NCBI GenBank assembly: GCA_963920665.1
Contig: OY987263.1
Span: 21,471,968 to 21,535,967, forward strand
DNA length: 64,000 nt
DNA from: Straminergon stramineum
Taxonomy: Eukaryota > Streptophyta > Bryopsida > Hypnales > Calliergonaceae
Direction of reading: 5' to 3'
Part shown: positions 50,746 to 62,957 of the stretch, in pieces
How the letters are laid out: the number at the start of each line of letters is the position of its first letter
How positions within the stretch are numbered: the stretch's first letter is position 1
Program-made: the position numbers and the translations under genes
The notes under the pieces: model-generated
Seen by the model: only the letters and a program-made list of their open reading frames with translations
Told to the model about the DNA's origin: nothing
Database searches by the model: none

Positions 50746-51070
50746 TGAATAAGAAATTTATTTTTAAATTTTATTTTTATATGCATTCTCAAATTATTTC
50801 TTCAACATAGTATGTAGAGTTGTAAGTTGTAGGATCTATACATTTTGGGGTAAGATGATTGAAAGATGAAATCCAAGCATTTGGGATTGAGAGTTGAAAA
50901 TACTTCTTTTTGACACCCAAGCACCATGATCTTGCAAATAAATTGTAATGCTTTTTATTTTTGACTTTGGGGAGAATATACTCTAACAACTTTACTAAAG
51001 GATCCTATAATTGGATTTGTTAAGAGATAAATATGGATTAAGATTTGAGCAATGCTTAAACAACTAGTGA

Positions 51071-51288
51071 CTACAAGGGAATGGTGTGTTTTAAGTGAGT
51101 TTTTAAGTATAGTCTTAGACCTAAGATTATAAGTAATAACCTTTAATGGGATTTTTAGTAAAATTTTACTACAAACACATGTATTTATAGTAAATTTTTA
51201 CTAAAAATCCCATGAAAGGTCATTACTTATAATCTTAGGTCTAAGACTATACTTAAAAACTCACTTAAAACACACCATTCCCTTGTAG
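51071..51288. mobile_element. Foldback MITE (about 218 bp)
   Basis: Almost the whole element is an inverted repeat. The left arm starts CTACAAGGGAATGGTGTG and the right arm ends CACACCATTCCCTTGTAG, with about 100-bp arms around CATGTATTT. CTAGT occurs close to both ends, possibly a target duplication, but the alignment is off by two bases on the left. Confidence 0.75.
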
Positions 51289-51376
51289 CTAGTAGTTTGA
51301 AGTAGTTTTAGTCCTCTACATATGAAAGAAATTTAAGAGTTAACTACAATTGGTGGATTCTTACTTTATCTAGGTT

Positions 51377-52308
51377 TTAACCCCTAAAGGACCAAGGTAG
51401 GTTTTTTTGGCAACATAACTTTTTTAAGTAGGTATGTGTGACTAGAGAGGTCCATGTTTTTGGCCCAAAAATTAATAGAAGGTGTGGATGAGGAATATCT
51501 TTCATGTGCACTAAATTTCAAGGCATTTGGAAATATGAGTCAAAAGTTATGGCCTAATATGTAGTTTGTTTTTCAACTTGGGCAGTCTGGGCAGATCTGA
51601 AAAAATCATTTTTTTCAAAAATAAAAATTTGAAATTGGTTTTCTAGATTTATATATACATAGAAAGCTTTGAATCATTCCATTTTGATGAATGAGTCAAA
51701 ATTTATGACATGTTTTAGTTTGCGGGCAAGTATGGATTCTCTACTCTAAAATAAGCTTTGAAGTCCGTTATTTAACTCAATTTTCAATATTTTTTGAAAA
51801 AAATAAAAACCTTAGGTGTAGATTGTCTATTACAACATTACAAACATTGGGATTGTCATTTTTCAATTCCATTAATAAATTGTAAACAATTTAGTATTTT
51901 GAATCATCCTCTACATCTTTCTACTTACTATTTTTTTCCTACAATTCCAAATGATTTGAAAATTTTCAAGCATGTAACCAGCTTGCATTGAAGAATGAAT
52001 CTAATGAAGTACCACTATTTTGGACATTTTTTCATACAAATGTGACCTTGTGAAGTGTAGCTACCCGTTTTTTCACAAGGCCCATTTGAAAAAGGATTTT
52101 TGTCACTTCAAATGCTAATATCTTGCAATCTACATGGTGGAATTTTTAAAAAAATTTCCACGTCTTCTCAATCTAGTGTAATAGAAGATCCTATGGTTAC
52201 ATGTGTCCAAAAATGATATTTTTCAAAAATTTGGTACTTGACTGTATTAGAAATGGCAACTTTTGAGGTTTTTTGGTGATAACATAGTCAAAGAACTTTA
52301 GGGGTTAA
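51377..52308 (+). mobile_element. TTAA-flanked element, family A, copy 4
   Basis: The left end is TTAA-CCCCTAAAGGACCAAG; the right end is AACTTTAGGGG-TTAA. Of the copies here it has the best-preserved ends. About 930 bp, with no transposase and no CACTA-type insert. Confidence 0.75.
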
Positions 52309-53449
52309 TTTTAGGAGCAAGTTGTGGAAATGTGCAAGTTGTTTACATTATTGCAATCATTGTAATACACTCTGTAGGTTTCCATTTTTTTAATTTGGTG
52401 TTGTTATGTTTCCAAGATCTCCGTATCATGTTAGAGATATGTTTTGCTATTGCATTTTGAAACCAAAATCTTTGACCTTTTTTTGAGCAACCTTTAGTTT
52501 TTTAAGTCTATTTAAATGCTATGTGTTGTAGTTGTTAATACATGCATTGCATTTTTGCATGATGCATTTTCACCCCCAACTCATATGCTTATTATGATAC
52601 TTTGTATATGCTTTTCTACATGGCATTGGTTTGTGCTTGAAAGTAGTTATTATTTGAATTTTGTTGGTTTTTGAAAGTGGTGTTGGTTTGAAACTAGTTA
52701 TCTACCGTTCCATTTCTTGTTATGTACATAGTATGCCATTAAATATGTAAACACAATTTTGAGTGATAAATTCCTTTATGACCCCATTATGAGTGTCTAA
52801 AAAACATGCAATTGTTCTATATTTATAATGAACATAAGGTACCCTAAACTAACAATTACAAGATAATTTAAAAAATGAAAGATAGGGTATATGAAACAAG
52901 GCAAATTTTTAAAATTAGGTAAAGATAGACCTATATAATTCACTAAATTTACCTACATAGTCCCCATGTGATAGGGCTTGAATGCATGCAATCATCAAAC
53001 ATACTATATAGTGTACCCCCAAAGGACTCTATATGGAGTCTACAAACCCATAACTGATTTGCTTGAGCTTGAGGAGCAATTGTATTGAAAGGTATCATTA
53101 CCTTCCTCATAAAGACCTTCCAAGATTTCATGAGAAGACTTTTTTTCAGTGGTTTGATCTAATTGACCATTTTGTGGAGAGCTCCAAAAGTCTAAATATC
53201 ATAAGTCCACAACATGGTCAATTCAACTAGACCATCTATTCCTTAAATAAATCTTTGGCCAACATACCATTAATGCCACAATTGATAATTTTTTGGAACC
53301 TTCATTGTCCCAATCCTTTGATTGCTAAACAATATGATTGGAATTAAGATAATCTCATGTCTATCATCAATGAACTTGTACCTAAATTAAATGCAAGAAA
53401 AAATATTGTTTATCAAGAAGTCATAACATCATTAAATGCACATAGTGGA
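52309..53449. other. Gene-free stretch
   Basis: No gene, RNA or repeat boundary is recognised. Confidence 0.4.
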
Positions 53450-53451
53450 GG

Positions 53452-54791
53452 GTCATTGCAAGAAACATTGACTAAGGCCATATTCGTTATATTGAGACTT
53501 TTCTCAATCTCATTTTTATTCTTGATTCAAAGATAAACCGCTTTAACTCTATCCTAGTATTTGTTTTATAAATAGTTAACAACACCAACTTTTAGAATTT
53601 CATTGTAGGATCACTATTTGAGCAATGTTTACTTTTGCTTTCAATTACTATTTTTTTAGATGAATTTTCCAATAACTAGCATTTTTTCTCAAAATCTACA
53701 AAAAATCTCAATATAACAAATATGGCCTTTTGCCCTGTTTTCACGTCACAATTATAATGATTCTCTTGTCATCCACTACAACTTTTGAATTTTTAACCCT
53801 ATGCCAAAAATAAAAAATCTATTTCTAGTTAACTTGATTTTCATTATATTTATTCTTTTTTAGAAACTTTAAAAAATCATTTTATATTTAAATGTCCATT
53901 TTATTAATATGTCACACTCACGGGTTTAGGGTTTTAAAATACTAAATACCAATTTCAATTAATGATTTTTGGTTGAAATTTTTGTGGTATATTCCTATAG
54001 TAGGTAGACATGTTTCCACCAAAGGGGGTCAAAAAAACATTATTTTTATGTCCTCCACGTTTGTGCAAAGAGGCCTTCATGTGCGCACACTAGTAAAGAT
54101 TAGAAATGGTTTTGACCTCATTTGTTTAATCAAATCTCATTGCCATAAAGTCTTTTCCAATGGCCAATTTTTACTTTAAAAAAATATATTTTCCTATTTT
54201 CAACAAATTAAAATGTCCATATTGTATTTAGTGGGATAGATTCTTGAACATAGAATTTTGGCGAAGAAAATACATAGTTGGACATTTTTATTTTATAAAA
54301 TGGAAAAATCAATTTTAAATAAAATTAAAAATTTTACATTTTGGTGGATTTCATAGTAATGAGATTTGACCAAAAAAATGAGGTCAAAACCATTTCTAAT
54401 GTTTACAAGTGTGCACAAGAGAGGCCTCTTTGCACAAACATCGAGGACATAAAATAATGTTTTTTAGATGCCCTTTGTTAGGGACATGTCTACCTACTAT
54501 AGGAATACACCACAAAAATTTCAACCAAAAATCATTAATTTGAACCGGTATTTAGTATAAAAAATCCCTAAATCTTAAAGCATGACTACTTCATAGAATT
54601 GATTTTTAAATATAAAAGGATTTTTAAATTTTTTTGAAAAATAGAGGGTTCAATGACAATAAAAAATTTTGTAAATTTTATTTTATTTATTTTGGGAATT
54701 GGGTTCATAATTCAAAAGTTATAGCATTGGACACAAACCGGTCTTCGAAAACACTATGCAAAACGGACGGTGTTTCTTGCAACAACCCTAA
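53452..54791. mobile_element. Large foldback element, family F, copy 3
   Basis: The ends AGGGTCATTGCAAGAAACA and TGTTTCTTGCAACAACCCT match the other family F copies. Inside are two inverted arms (about 53918-54150 and 54350-54590) sharing ATGTCTACCTACTATAGGAATA, CATTATTTTATGTCC and AAATGGTTTTGACCTCATTT. The arms are also homologous to the DNA beside the U2 genes (59160-59640 and its mirror). The element abuts a Helitron helicase remnant. Confidence 0.6.
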
Positions 54792-56040
54792 GACATTTTT
54801 TCTTCATGGACTAGTTGGACCAGAAAAATCATTTGTGTATATTAACACAATTGCAGCAAAACTTTGGAGCAAAGAAAAGATTGTAATACATGTAGCATCA
54901 TCTAGTATTGCTACGCTTCTCCTTGATAGTTGATGAACAACCCATTCAACCTTCATACTTCCAATTGAAATCAACAAAGATTCAATATGTGTGATTGATA
55001 AAATGTTAGATCATGCACATCATTTTTGTGAGGCATCATTGATCATTTGGGATGAAGTCCCCATGCAATATTCACTGTCATTATCCAATGGTAGTTGATC
55101 ATTTATTGAGTGACCTTCATGAAAATAATTAAGAGAGCTTTTGGAGGGTATGAATGTAGTTTTTGGAGGTGACTTTTGCCAAATTCTACTAATTATTGTA
55201 AAAGGTTCAAAAGCACAAATAGTAGTTGCTTCACTTTGAAGATCAATGTTATGGCCACGGATTGAGGTTAAAACAAAATATGCAATTGTCTACAATTTCC
55301 TTGGAAAATCTAAATTTGCAAAGTGGCTCTTTGAAGTTGGAAGTGGTCAACCCCCACTTGATCCAAATGGTTGCATTTTGCTACTTGAGCAAATAGAAAT
55401 TGGTCAAGGAATGGTTTCCTTCATTTAAGAAATTTTTGGTAGTATATATAATAGACCTTCAGAGAATGACGATTATTTTAAAGAACAAATCATCTTATCC
55501 ATATGAAATGAGGTTGTCAACAAAATCAACAAAAAAGTCCTGGAAATATTTCCAAACGGTGTCTCAAACATTCTTGAGTGTAGATGTTACAATCCTAGAG
55601 GTGAGTGCTAACAATCATAATATAGATCCTAATGAATACCTCGATTTCTTAGAATTGCCTCAAGTATCACCTTTAAAGCTATAACTCAAGGTTGGATGTT
55701 CTTCCATGTTGCTTCGCAATATTGCCTCCAAATGTGGTTTCTATGATGATTCTTGCCTTATAGTGACATACCTAAGCAACCATGTCATTAAAGCTCAGAT
55801 TAGAACTGGAAGCCATCTAAGAGAAATAACTTTCATTCTAAAGATTATACTACAACCAACAAGAGCAAAAGTACCTTTCAAATTCTCTAGACAACAATTT
55901 CCAATGAAACTCACTTTCACTATTATGATCAACAAATCTCAAAGTCAATCTAATAAAAATGTAGGTGTAAATTTGTAGACCCCGATGTTCTCCCACGATC
56001 TATTGTATGTAGCACTTTGTATCTTTGTTAGACAACATCC
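54792..56040 (+). pseudogene. Helitron Pif1-like helicase remnant
   Basis: Broken pieces of the Pif1-family helicase found at the C-terminus of Helitron RepHel proteins. Visible in order, across frameshifts and stops: the post-Walker A stretch (KSFVYINTIAAKL, VASSSIA), LIIWDEVPM (Walker B), VFGGDFCQIL, LWPRIEV, then LKVGCSSMLLRNI, KVPFKFSRQQFP and the MINKSQSQ motif near the end. The Walker A Lys region is replaced (GPEKSF) and several stops interrupt it, so it is inactive. No Rep domain or Helitron termini (TC...CTRR hairpin) were found in the window. Confidence 0.8.
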
Positions 56041-56208
56041 ATCCATTTGTTGAAGGGCAAATGCACACTATAGTAGATCAAAGTTGGTAGAAATACATCC
56101 ATAAAAGTCTATTTTATTTTTTTGCATATATTTCCTAAATTTTTAGATTTTTTTCTATAATTTCTTGATAGCGTGTTAAAGCAAAATATGAAAAAAATTC
56201 CTTGAAAT

Positions 56209-56226
56209 TTTATTTTATTTTATTTT

Positions 56227-56264
<38 letters not shown>
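56209..56264 (+). repeat. TTTTA and TG microsatellites
   Basis: A short (TTTTA)n run followed by about 16 TG units (56232-56264). Confidence 0.9.
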
Positions 56265-56266
<2 letters not shown>

Positions 56267-57917
56267 TTTAAAGATGACATCAAATTTTAATTTATTTCAA
56301 TAAATTGTAGAAATGAAGATAACGAAAATTAAGCCTAATGAAATTAGACCATCCTTAGAAATACTTATTATAATTATTTCCATAAGAAAGATTTAAGTGA
56401 AGTTGATTTTAAAAATGTCTAATGTATCCCCGAAAATCAATACTATTTCTGATAAAATAATGAATGATACAAAATAGTTCATATCTACAAACCTAAAGAT
56501 ACAACCCTACATATTTCAAACCAAAATATTTGATCACATATATACCTATTTGAATATAATTCCTTCTTTTGCAAAATATTTGAATTCCTAATAGATCAAT
56601 GAGTCCTTATCTTTAATGTTGTGGACTCTGATAGTATATAAAGATACATTTCAAAGTCCTTTACAAGTAGAGTGTATAATTTTTTGCAAAGATTTATTAT
56701 TTATATCATAGATCATTAGATATACATCACTAATATGTGTCTTTTTACATGTTCTATGACATGTATATTTTTAAATTACAAGAGTTTCACACACACACTA
56801 GTGAAATAAGGACTTTGACAATCCATATTGGTATAGTGTAGTGTAAATTTGCCCTAAAAGTTCTTTCAAAACATAAACCAAAAACAATAAACATTTTACA
56901 TATGGAAATCATTTCTTAGATTCTTGTTGACCCATGGGCCCCATTTTATTAACATTTAAACAAACAACTTCATAAATTTTTTTATTCAACTACAAAACAT
57001 TACTTTCTCTCTCTATATGACTAAATCAAAAAAAATTTGGGCCAACTACACATGGCTATACTAGTACTTGTAAAGTAGGAACATCCATAACTGTCAATTA
57101 AAGCAATTTAGCATAGTCGGGGTCATATTTTTCTAGAAAAAATATTTTTTCAATGTTAGCAATTGAAAATCATGCATTTTCATTTTTCAAAAACAAAATT
57201 AGAATTTTTGGATAAGGCATCTAATTTCTATGAATTTTCAAAGTAGAACTCCCTAGGAAACCCATATTCGCATTCTACAAAAAATTGCCTCAATTATAGC
57301 ACCAAAATCTAAAAAAATCAGAGCCCACCAACCACAAGAGATGGTTTCAAGATACTTTTGGGAATACTTTGAGGAACTCTACTCTCAAAGTATGAATACA
57401 CTAATGGTTAATATGCGTGTTCCTACCTTACTATTGTTAAGTTTGCCTATATATTTTTTGTATTTGATCGTCTTGTCACATTGTCCTGTGGGCTTCCAAT
57501 CGTCAGTAGGTATGTCTTCTCCTCAACTCTTTGCGTGCCCTGAAAACTACTCTGGTGAACTTACTCTGTTAAACCATGCCCTAGTCCGTAGCGCTCGACT
57601 GCCATCAGAGGGTGAATGGTAGTGATGAGCGTTGTGCAGGTTATTGACTAGTAGTTTGGTAGTGGAAATGAGAGCCTGACTACTCGATCCCTTTTGCATC
57701 CTTTGCCAAGATTCCACTGTTTCGAAAACTGAATCAGTGGAAATACCCCGGCCCGCTTTCGTATGTGAATTGAAATTCAGAACAAGGCATGCCGTAGTAA
57801 CTATCTGACCACGTACTGTCATCTTTATTAATTTGTGAGGAAATCAGTAATTATGCCACTTTCATTGTGGGACTCACACCGGACTGTAGGCTTATCTTCG
57901 GTCCCTGGTGTCTGCAG
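56265..57917. other. AT-rich stretch, then GC-richer DNA before the ADH exon
   Basis: 56265-57340 holds nothing recognisable. 57341-57840 is more balanced in base content with short open frames on both strands but no other alcohol dehydrogenase exon. Confidence 0.4.
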
Positions 57918-58049
57918 GACATTGATGTGGACGGGTTCATAACCCACAACTTGCCGTTCTCCGAGATCAACGAAGCTTTCAAGCTGTTGCAGGCGGGAGA
58001 GTGCTTGCGTACTGTATTACACTTCAATGACAATATTTCCTCTCAGTAG
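57918..58049 (+). pseudogene. Orphan last exon of a zinc alcohol dehydrogenase
   Basis: After a good acceptor (GGTGTCTGCAG) a 43-codon frame runs to TAG. It matches the extreme C-terminus of medium-chain zinc ADH / class III ADH: IDVDGFITHNLPFSEINEAF, then LLQAGECLRTVL. None of the catalytic or NAD-binding exons is present upstream, so this is a truncated copy, or the gene is broken by rearrangement. I found no in-frame defect in the exon itself. Confidence 0.75.
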
Positions 58050-58782
58050 CTAGCTAGCTAGTGCCTCTCCATTAAAATGATAGTTCCAGCGAGATCGATG
58101 TTCCCGCACTGCCAACCCGTAACGAGTCCGCCCACCAATTGGCTCGGAACCTGACCTCAACACAAGCTAAGGTCTTTCAGCACTTATATAACTTCCAGTC
58201 CCCAACCCTTCCTGGAACTGCGTACGTGTGCACGTCGATGGCTAGCTGCCCATATTGGCGTAGCCTTCCGCACCTTTGATTTGGAAATGTGGACCTGTGG
58301 AAGTGTGTGCATTCAATCCCAGATATGACTTACACATGTATTCCAGACTTGACCCGACGGATTTATTGGCGGATGACGATCAGAATAATACCGCCCGGTT
58401 TTAATTGAAAAAAGCATCCAGGAATTAATTACATGCAAGCATGCTTCTGAAATTCCTTAAGCCCCCAATAATACGAGTAGTTACCGGCCTCAGTGCACTT
58501 CCCTATTTTCGTTGCGGCACCTGGATATCCTTTCCTTCGCACGAGGGATTCGATCGATCGGACTGTAGGTTCTAATTTTCACTGAGGAAGAGCTTTGGCA
58601 ATCCATGGCATTCATTTCTGGAAACCACGTTTGTATGTGGATCGAATTTCTGGATTTGCGTTGGAGCTCGGTGCTTTGATCGATTACTACGCCGTCCCTC
58701 TGGATGCTTAGCTTGAACACTTGTGCTTGTTGATCGGACTGGGCGGAGGGGGTGGAGAGTGCGAGCCAACGTCGCTGGAGTT

Positions 58783-58827
58783 GTCCCATAAGGTTTGCGT
58801 CAGCGTAAGGGAGGATGCGGGTATATA
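58783..58827 (+). promoter_or_regulatory. U2 promoter: USE-like element and TATA box (left copy)
   Basis: GTCCCATAAGG (58783-58793) matches the plant upstream sequence element RTCCCACATCG at 8 of 11 positions. TATATA (58822-58827) starts 31 bp before the U2 5' end. This spacing fits RNA polymerase II snRNA promoters of plants. Confidence 0.7.
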
Positions 58828-58852
58828 GTCTTCGGGGTTTGAGTGAAGAAGC

Positions 58853-59044
58853 ATACCTTTCTCGGCCTTTTGGCTAAGATCAAGTGTAGTATCTGTTCTT
58901 ATCAGTTTAATATCTGATACGGGGGTCATCGATCCCCATGATATTAATCTAATTTTTCAAGGGAGCGGGGCCATCCGGCAGCTTGCTGCCCGGCCCCGCG
59001 CGCGTCGCCTTGGTATTGCACTACCTCCTTGGCTGGCGCAGCCC
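58853..59044 (+). ncRNA. U2: U2 spliceosomal snRNA (left copy)
   Basis: Starts ATACCTTTCTCGGCCTTTTGG, the conserved U2 5' end. It contains the branch-site recognition sequence GTAGTA, the following conserved ATCTGTTCTTATCAG stem-loop, and an AATTTTTC Sm-like site. The 3' half forms GC-rich stem-loops (GCAGCTTGCTGC) and ends near GGCTGGCGCAGCCC. Length is about 192 nt, as expected. U2 pairs with the intron branch point in the spliceosome. The 3' end is approximate. Confidence 0.95.
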
Positions 59045-59159
59045 TCCCCCTCCCTCCTGAGGGACCCAATACAAGCCCTAAATTGGAATAGTACTATTTC
59101 CATGAAGATACTTATTTTCACATTTACATTTGTAACAAATACGAAAAACAATTTTCAAA

Positions 59160-59640
59160 GTAACTAAAATTTGGCCATCTGGGAAGACGTCATGGTGAAG
59201 ATATTTCACCAAGAGAATGATCTTAAAACCATTTTCAATGTTCAGAGCTGCGCGCGCGAGGGAGACCTGTTTGCATGAATGTAGAGGACATAAAATAATG
59301 TTTTTTTAAGTAATCTTTGGTAGACACATGCTTGACTAGTGTGGGAATAGACCACAGAAATTTCATCTCTATATCATTAATTTTGGGTACTCCCCAATGC
59401 TAAAAAACCCTAAACCCGAAAGTGTGAGAAATTAGCTAAATTAAAATTTAATTATAAATTTATTTTTTGAAAATTTCTGAAAATGAGGAATCTAATTACT
59501 ATCAAGTTATCCATCTCCAATAAAAATTTCAAATCAATTGGGGTTCATACTTCAAAAGTTATAGCACAAAACAACTCCATCATTCCAAGTTGGACACAAA
59601 ATAGTACTAGTCTTTCTTGTAATCACCTTGGAGTGAAAGA
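59160..59640. mobile_element. Half of a family F element beside U2 (left copy)
   Basis: Homologous to one arm of the foldback element at 53452-54791 (TTTATGTCC, CTACC, TCTGTGGTCTATTCC-type words). It ends in a worn terminal repeat, CTTTCTTGTAATCACCTT (59610-59629), next to family B DNA. The other half would lie beyond U2 and is not recognised here. Confidence 0.5.
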
Positions 59641-59883
59641 TTATAATGTTTGACCATGAGGGTGTTAAAATTGCAAAAGTGATAAGAAGCCTTTCAATCT
59701 TCTTTTCGCAAGTCAAATCTAAGAACTTGGTGACCAAAAAAATATGAGGTTAGAGGGCCTAACATGCATAACTCCAATCGATTTATGGCTACTCAAAATC
59801 TACTCTACAATTGTTTTAAATGATTTTTGAATGTGATTATTTCTCCGAGATCTAATGTATTTGAGAAACATTTCCAAGACCCT

Positions 59884-60640
59884 AAGATGGAGATGAGGAA
59901 TATCTTTCATATGCACAAAATTTTATGACAATTGGGAAGATGAGTCAAAATGTACAACCTAGTATGTTATCTTTTTTTGTAAATGGGTAGTTTGGGCAAA
60001 TAAAAAAAAATCTCCTTTTCTTAGAAGCAAAAATTTGAAATTGGTTTTCTAGAGTTATATATACACGGAATTTTTTGAAGCATTCCATATTGATCAATGA
60101 GTAAAAAGTTACAAGGGATTTTAGTTTGCAGGTAGTTATGGATTCTATATTCTAAAATAAACTTTGAAGTCCTTTATTTAACTCAATTTTCAATATTTTT
60201 GGAAAAAATAAAATCATAGGATGTAGATTGTTTATTAGATCATTTCAACCATTGGGATTGGAAAATTTGAATTCCTTAACGAAATTCTTAACAATTTAAA
60301 AAAAAAAATTATATTCTCTACTTCTTTCTACTTACTACTTGTTTTCCTATATGTTGTATACATCCCAATGATCTGAAATGATTAAAAATTTAAGCATGTA
60401 GCCAACTTGCCTTGAAGAATCCAAAGAAGCACCACCATTTTGGATATTTTTTCATAGAAAAGTGAGCTTGTAAAGTATAGTTGCCCTATTTTTTGTAGAG
60501 CCAAAGAAATGATTCTGTTGAATTTGAATGTCCAAAATTTTATTTTTTCTAGAATTTGGTACTTGTCTAAAAATGGAAATTTTAGAGCATTTTTGGTGAA
60601 AACATAGTCATGGTCCTGTAGAGTTCAAAGTACTAATTTT
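59884..60640 (+). repeat. Family A fragment in the loop
   Basis: Begins at AGATGAGGAATATCTTTCAT, as in copy 4 (51488), and carries the later modules; the right end is worn (no TTAGGGG-TTAA). Confidence 0.6.
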
Positions 60641-61174
60641 AGAAATGCAATATTTACCCATACAACTCTAATCAATAATTCAAAATTTACAAGCATTATT
60701 TATATATTTCTATTCCAAGATAATACTCAATGTTGTATCTTATGATGGATGTTTACATATATTTTTAAAGAATAATAAATGAATAGACCCAAATCACCCA
60801 ATTGCATATCAAGGTTAAGATTTTGCTACTTTAATATTTCTATTATACTAGATGTAGTAGTTATAGACTTAGGGTTGACAAAAAGTCCTTTTACATGTTA
60901 TCAATTTTTTAAAAATGAATGAGAATAAATAATTGTGTACAATATTTCTATCTTTAAATGTATGTGGACTTGCTTTTTTCAGTTTAATTAATAATTTAAT
61001 ACAAAATCTTGACCTTGTTTATGAGATACCTAATTTACATAATTTCTAGGTAAAATCTACAACAAAAGATAGAGCTTTACTACAGCATTTTGGCAAATGA
61101 TAGTTTTGAATGGTTTATGATGGAAACAAGGTACTGGGACTTTATAGGATAAAATAGCTTAGATATATCCTAGT
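60641..61174. other. Gene-free part of the loop
   Basis: Nothing recognised. Confidence 0.4.
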
Positions 61175-62070
61175 AATTTAAGGTATGCAACTAAGTTAAG
61201 AGGATATTTGGTGTGGGGCTAATTACCTTTATTCTAGCATTTACAATGATCATATTTTTACATAAAAAACTACAAGGGTGTATTTCTAATACCCGAATTT
61301 TTTTTGTAAATTCATTCATGTAGTTTTCAAGTGGGGCTATAAAATTTTAAAATTCAAACTTTCCCTACTACCACCCTACTTAATAAATTTTCCCTTCCCT
61401 CTATTACATGCATGTATAGGGGATTTACCAAAAAATGAACATTAATCAATTCAATTCAAGTAGTATTGACCAAGTGGCAATTTTTAATAACAAATTTACC
61501 ATTGAAAACTTCAAAATTCCCACTGAAACTATCTTGTAAACATCCTATTCAATATAGGTATATTTCACTCATATGGCTTCAAAAAATGATGTTAAATTGA
61601 CTTTAAACTTTATCCTCATAATGTAAAATTTTTGGTCATTGAATCCACTAAAGTAGACCTCCTTAATCGTGCAATATGATGATTTTTGCCATTTGTGGTT
61701 AATTTCTTATATTTATACTAATTTTTTTTTATAAACACACTATAACTACTCCAGCACAATTTCAATCATCCTCCCTCCATTGTAGATTTTATTGATTGTG
61801 TTCATTTTATCATCCATATGAATAATCTATTCTAATCTACACTTATGATACTATGAATAATTTGCGTGACTTTTATCTATTCTCACTAGCTTATTAATAA
61901 AAATTTCCACCACATCATGTTTCTATATAGCCTAATTTGTATATAATAGAGCATGTTGAATTTCATAGACCTTGTCGTAGTCCTATAATTAACGTAAATT
62001 TTTTCCCTTTTGAATTACATGAACCCTATCTTTTAACCCACATAGTTTTCTAAACAATCAAGAATAATCT
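61175..62070 (+). repeat. Dispersed repeat D, copy 2
   Basis: Direct copy of 48240-49150. Confidence 0.75.
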
Positions 62071-62478
62071 CCCTGGGTAAAATAGTTTACATACTATACC
62101 TTGCAATAGTTGATTTGCTTTCAACCAAATAATGACCTAATAGTTTGTATGAGAATAAAGGCCTAATATGAATAAGTTGCTATAAACATTAATCAAGTAA
62201 TGCTAATAAAATTAGTCTTAGTAATACCCAACTAAAATGATGGTAGAAATTTGTATGACCTTCTTGATGAATACTTTGATTCAAATCAAGATAAATAATA
62301 TGGATATCCAAAGGTATAAGAAAAATATGCAAAAACTCAAAATAAAGATTCAAACTTGAAAGTGCTAAAATTTGGAATATAAATGATAGCATTGGAAATT
62401 TTTCAATCTACACTGCTACACCGTCTTTCTATTTGTATCTACTCAAATAGTTAGTAGACCAATTATAATTCATCTTAT

Positions 62479-62957
62479 TTAACCCCTAAATGCCTAAGGC
62501 ACCAAATTTTATTCTTCGCAAAACTTTGAAGTTAAATAAAACCTAACCAATTTTCTATTATTCGTAGCTGGTATTTTCAAGAAGTTCTTTTTGAAGTCTA
62601 GTTTTATCATCAAAAATCCGATTTTGAAAATAAATGATACCGATTTTTCTATTCAAGATTTTGTACAAGGATACCCATTGCAATTTTGACATTCCGTAGT
62701 GTTGAGGGCTCTTGGAAATGTTTCTCAAATACATTAGATCTCGGAGAAATAATCACATTCAAAAATCATTTAAAACAATTGTAGAGTAGATTTTGAGTAG
62801 CCATAAATCGATTGGAGTTATGCATGTTAGGCCCTCTAACCTCATATTTTTTTGGTCACCAAGTTCTTAGATTTGACTTGCGAAAAGAAGATTGAAAGGC
62901 TTCTTATCACTTTTGCAATTTTAACACCCTCATGGTCAAACATTATAATCTTTCACT
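62479..62957 (-). mobile_element. TTAA-flanked element, family B, copy 2 (partial)
   Basis: Begins TTAA-CCCCTAAATGCCTAAGGCACC, the complement of the right end of copy 1, and follows copy 1 in reverse. It stops at the worn family F terminus (AAGGTGATTACAAGAAAG, 62960), so F inserted into B. Confidence 0.65.

Larger units (their letters stand above)
58589..59879 (+). repeat. Left arm of a large inverted repeat
   Basis: Mirror image of 62710-64000: positions in the two arms add to 122589 throughout, so there are no length differences, and every segment I compared is identical. The arm holds a U2 snRNA gene, part of a family F element and a truncated family B fragment (59633-59879). The repeat probably continues beyond the right window edge, so the arm may also start further left. 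Confidence 0.95.
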
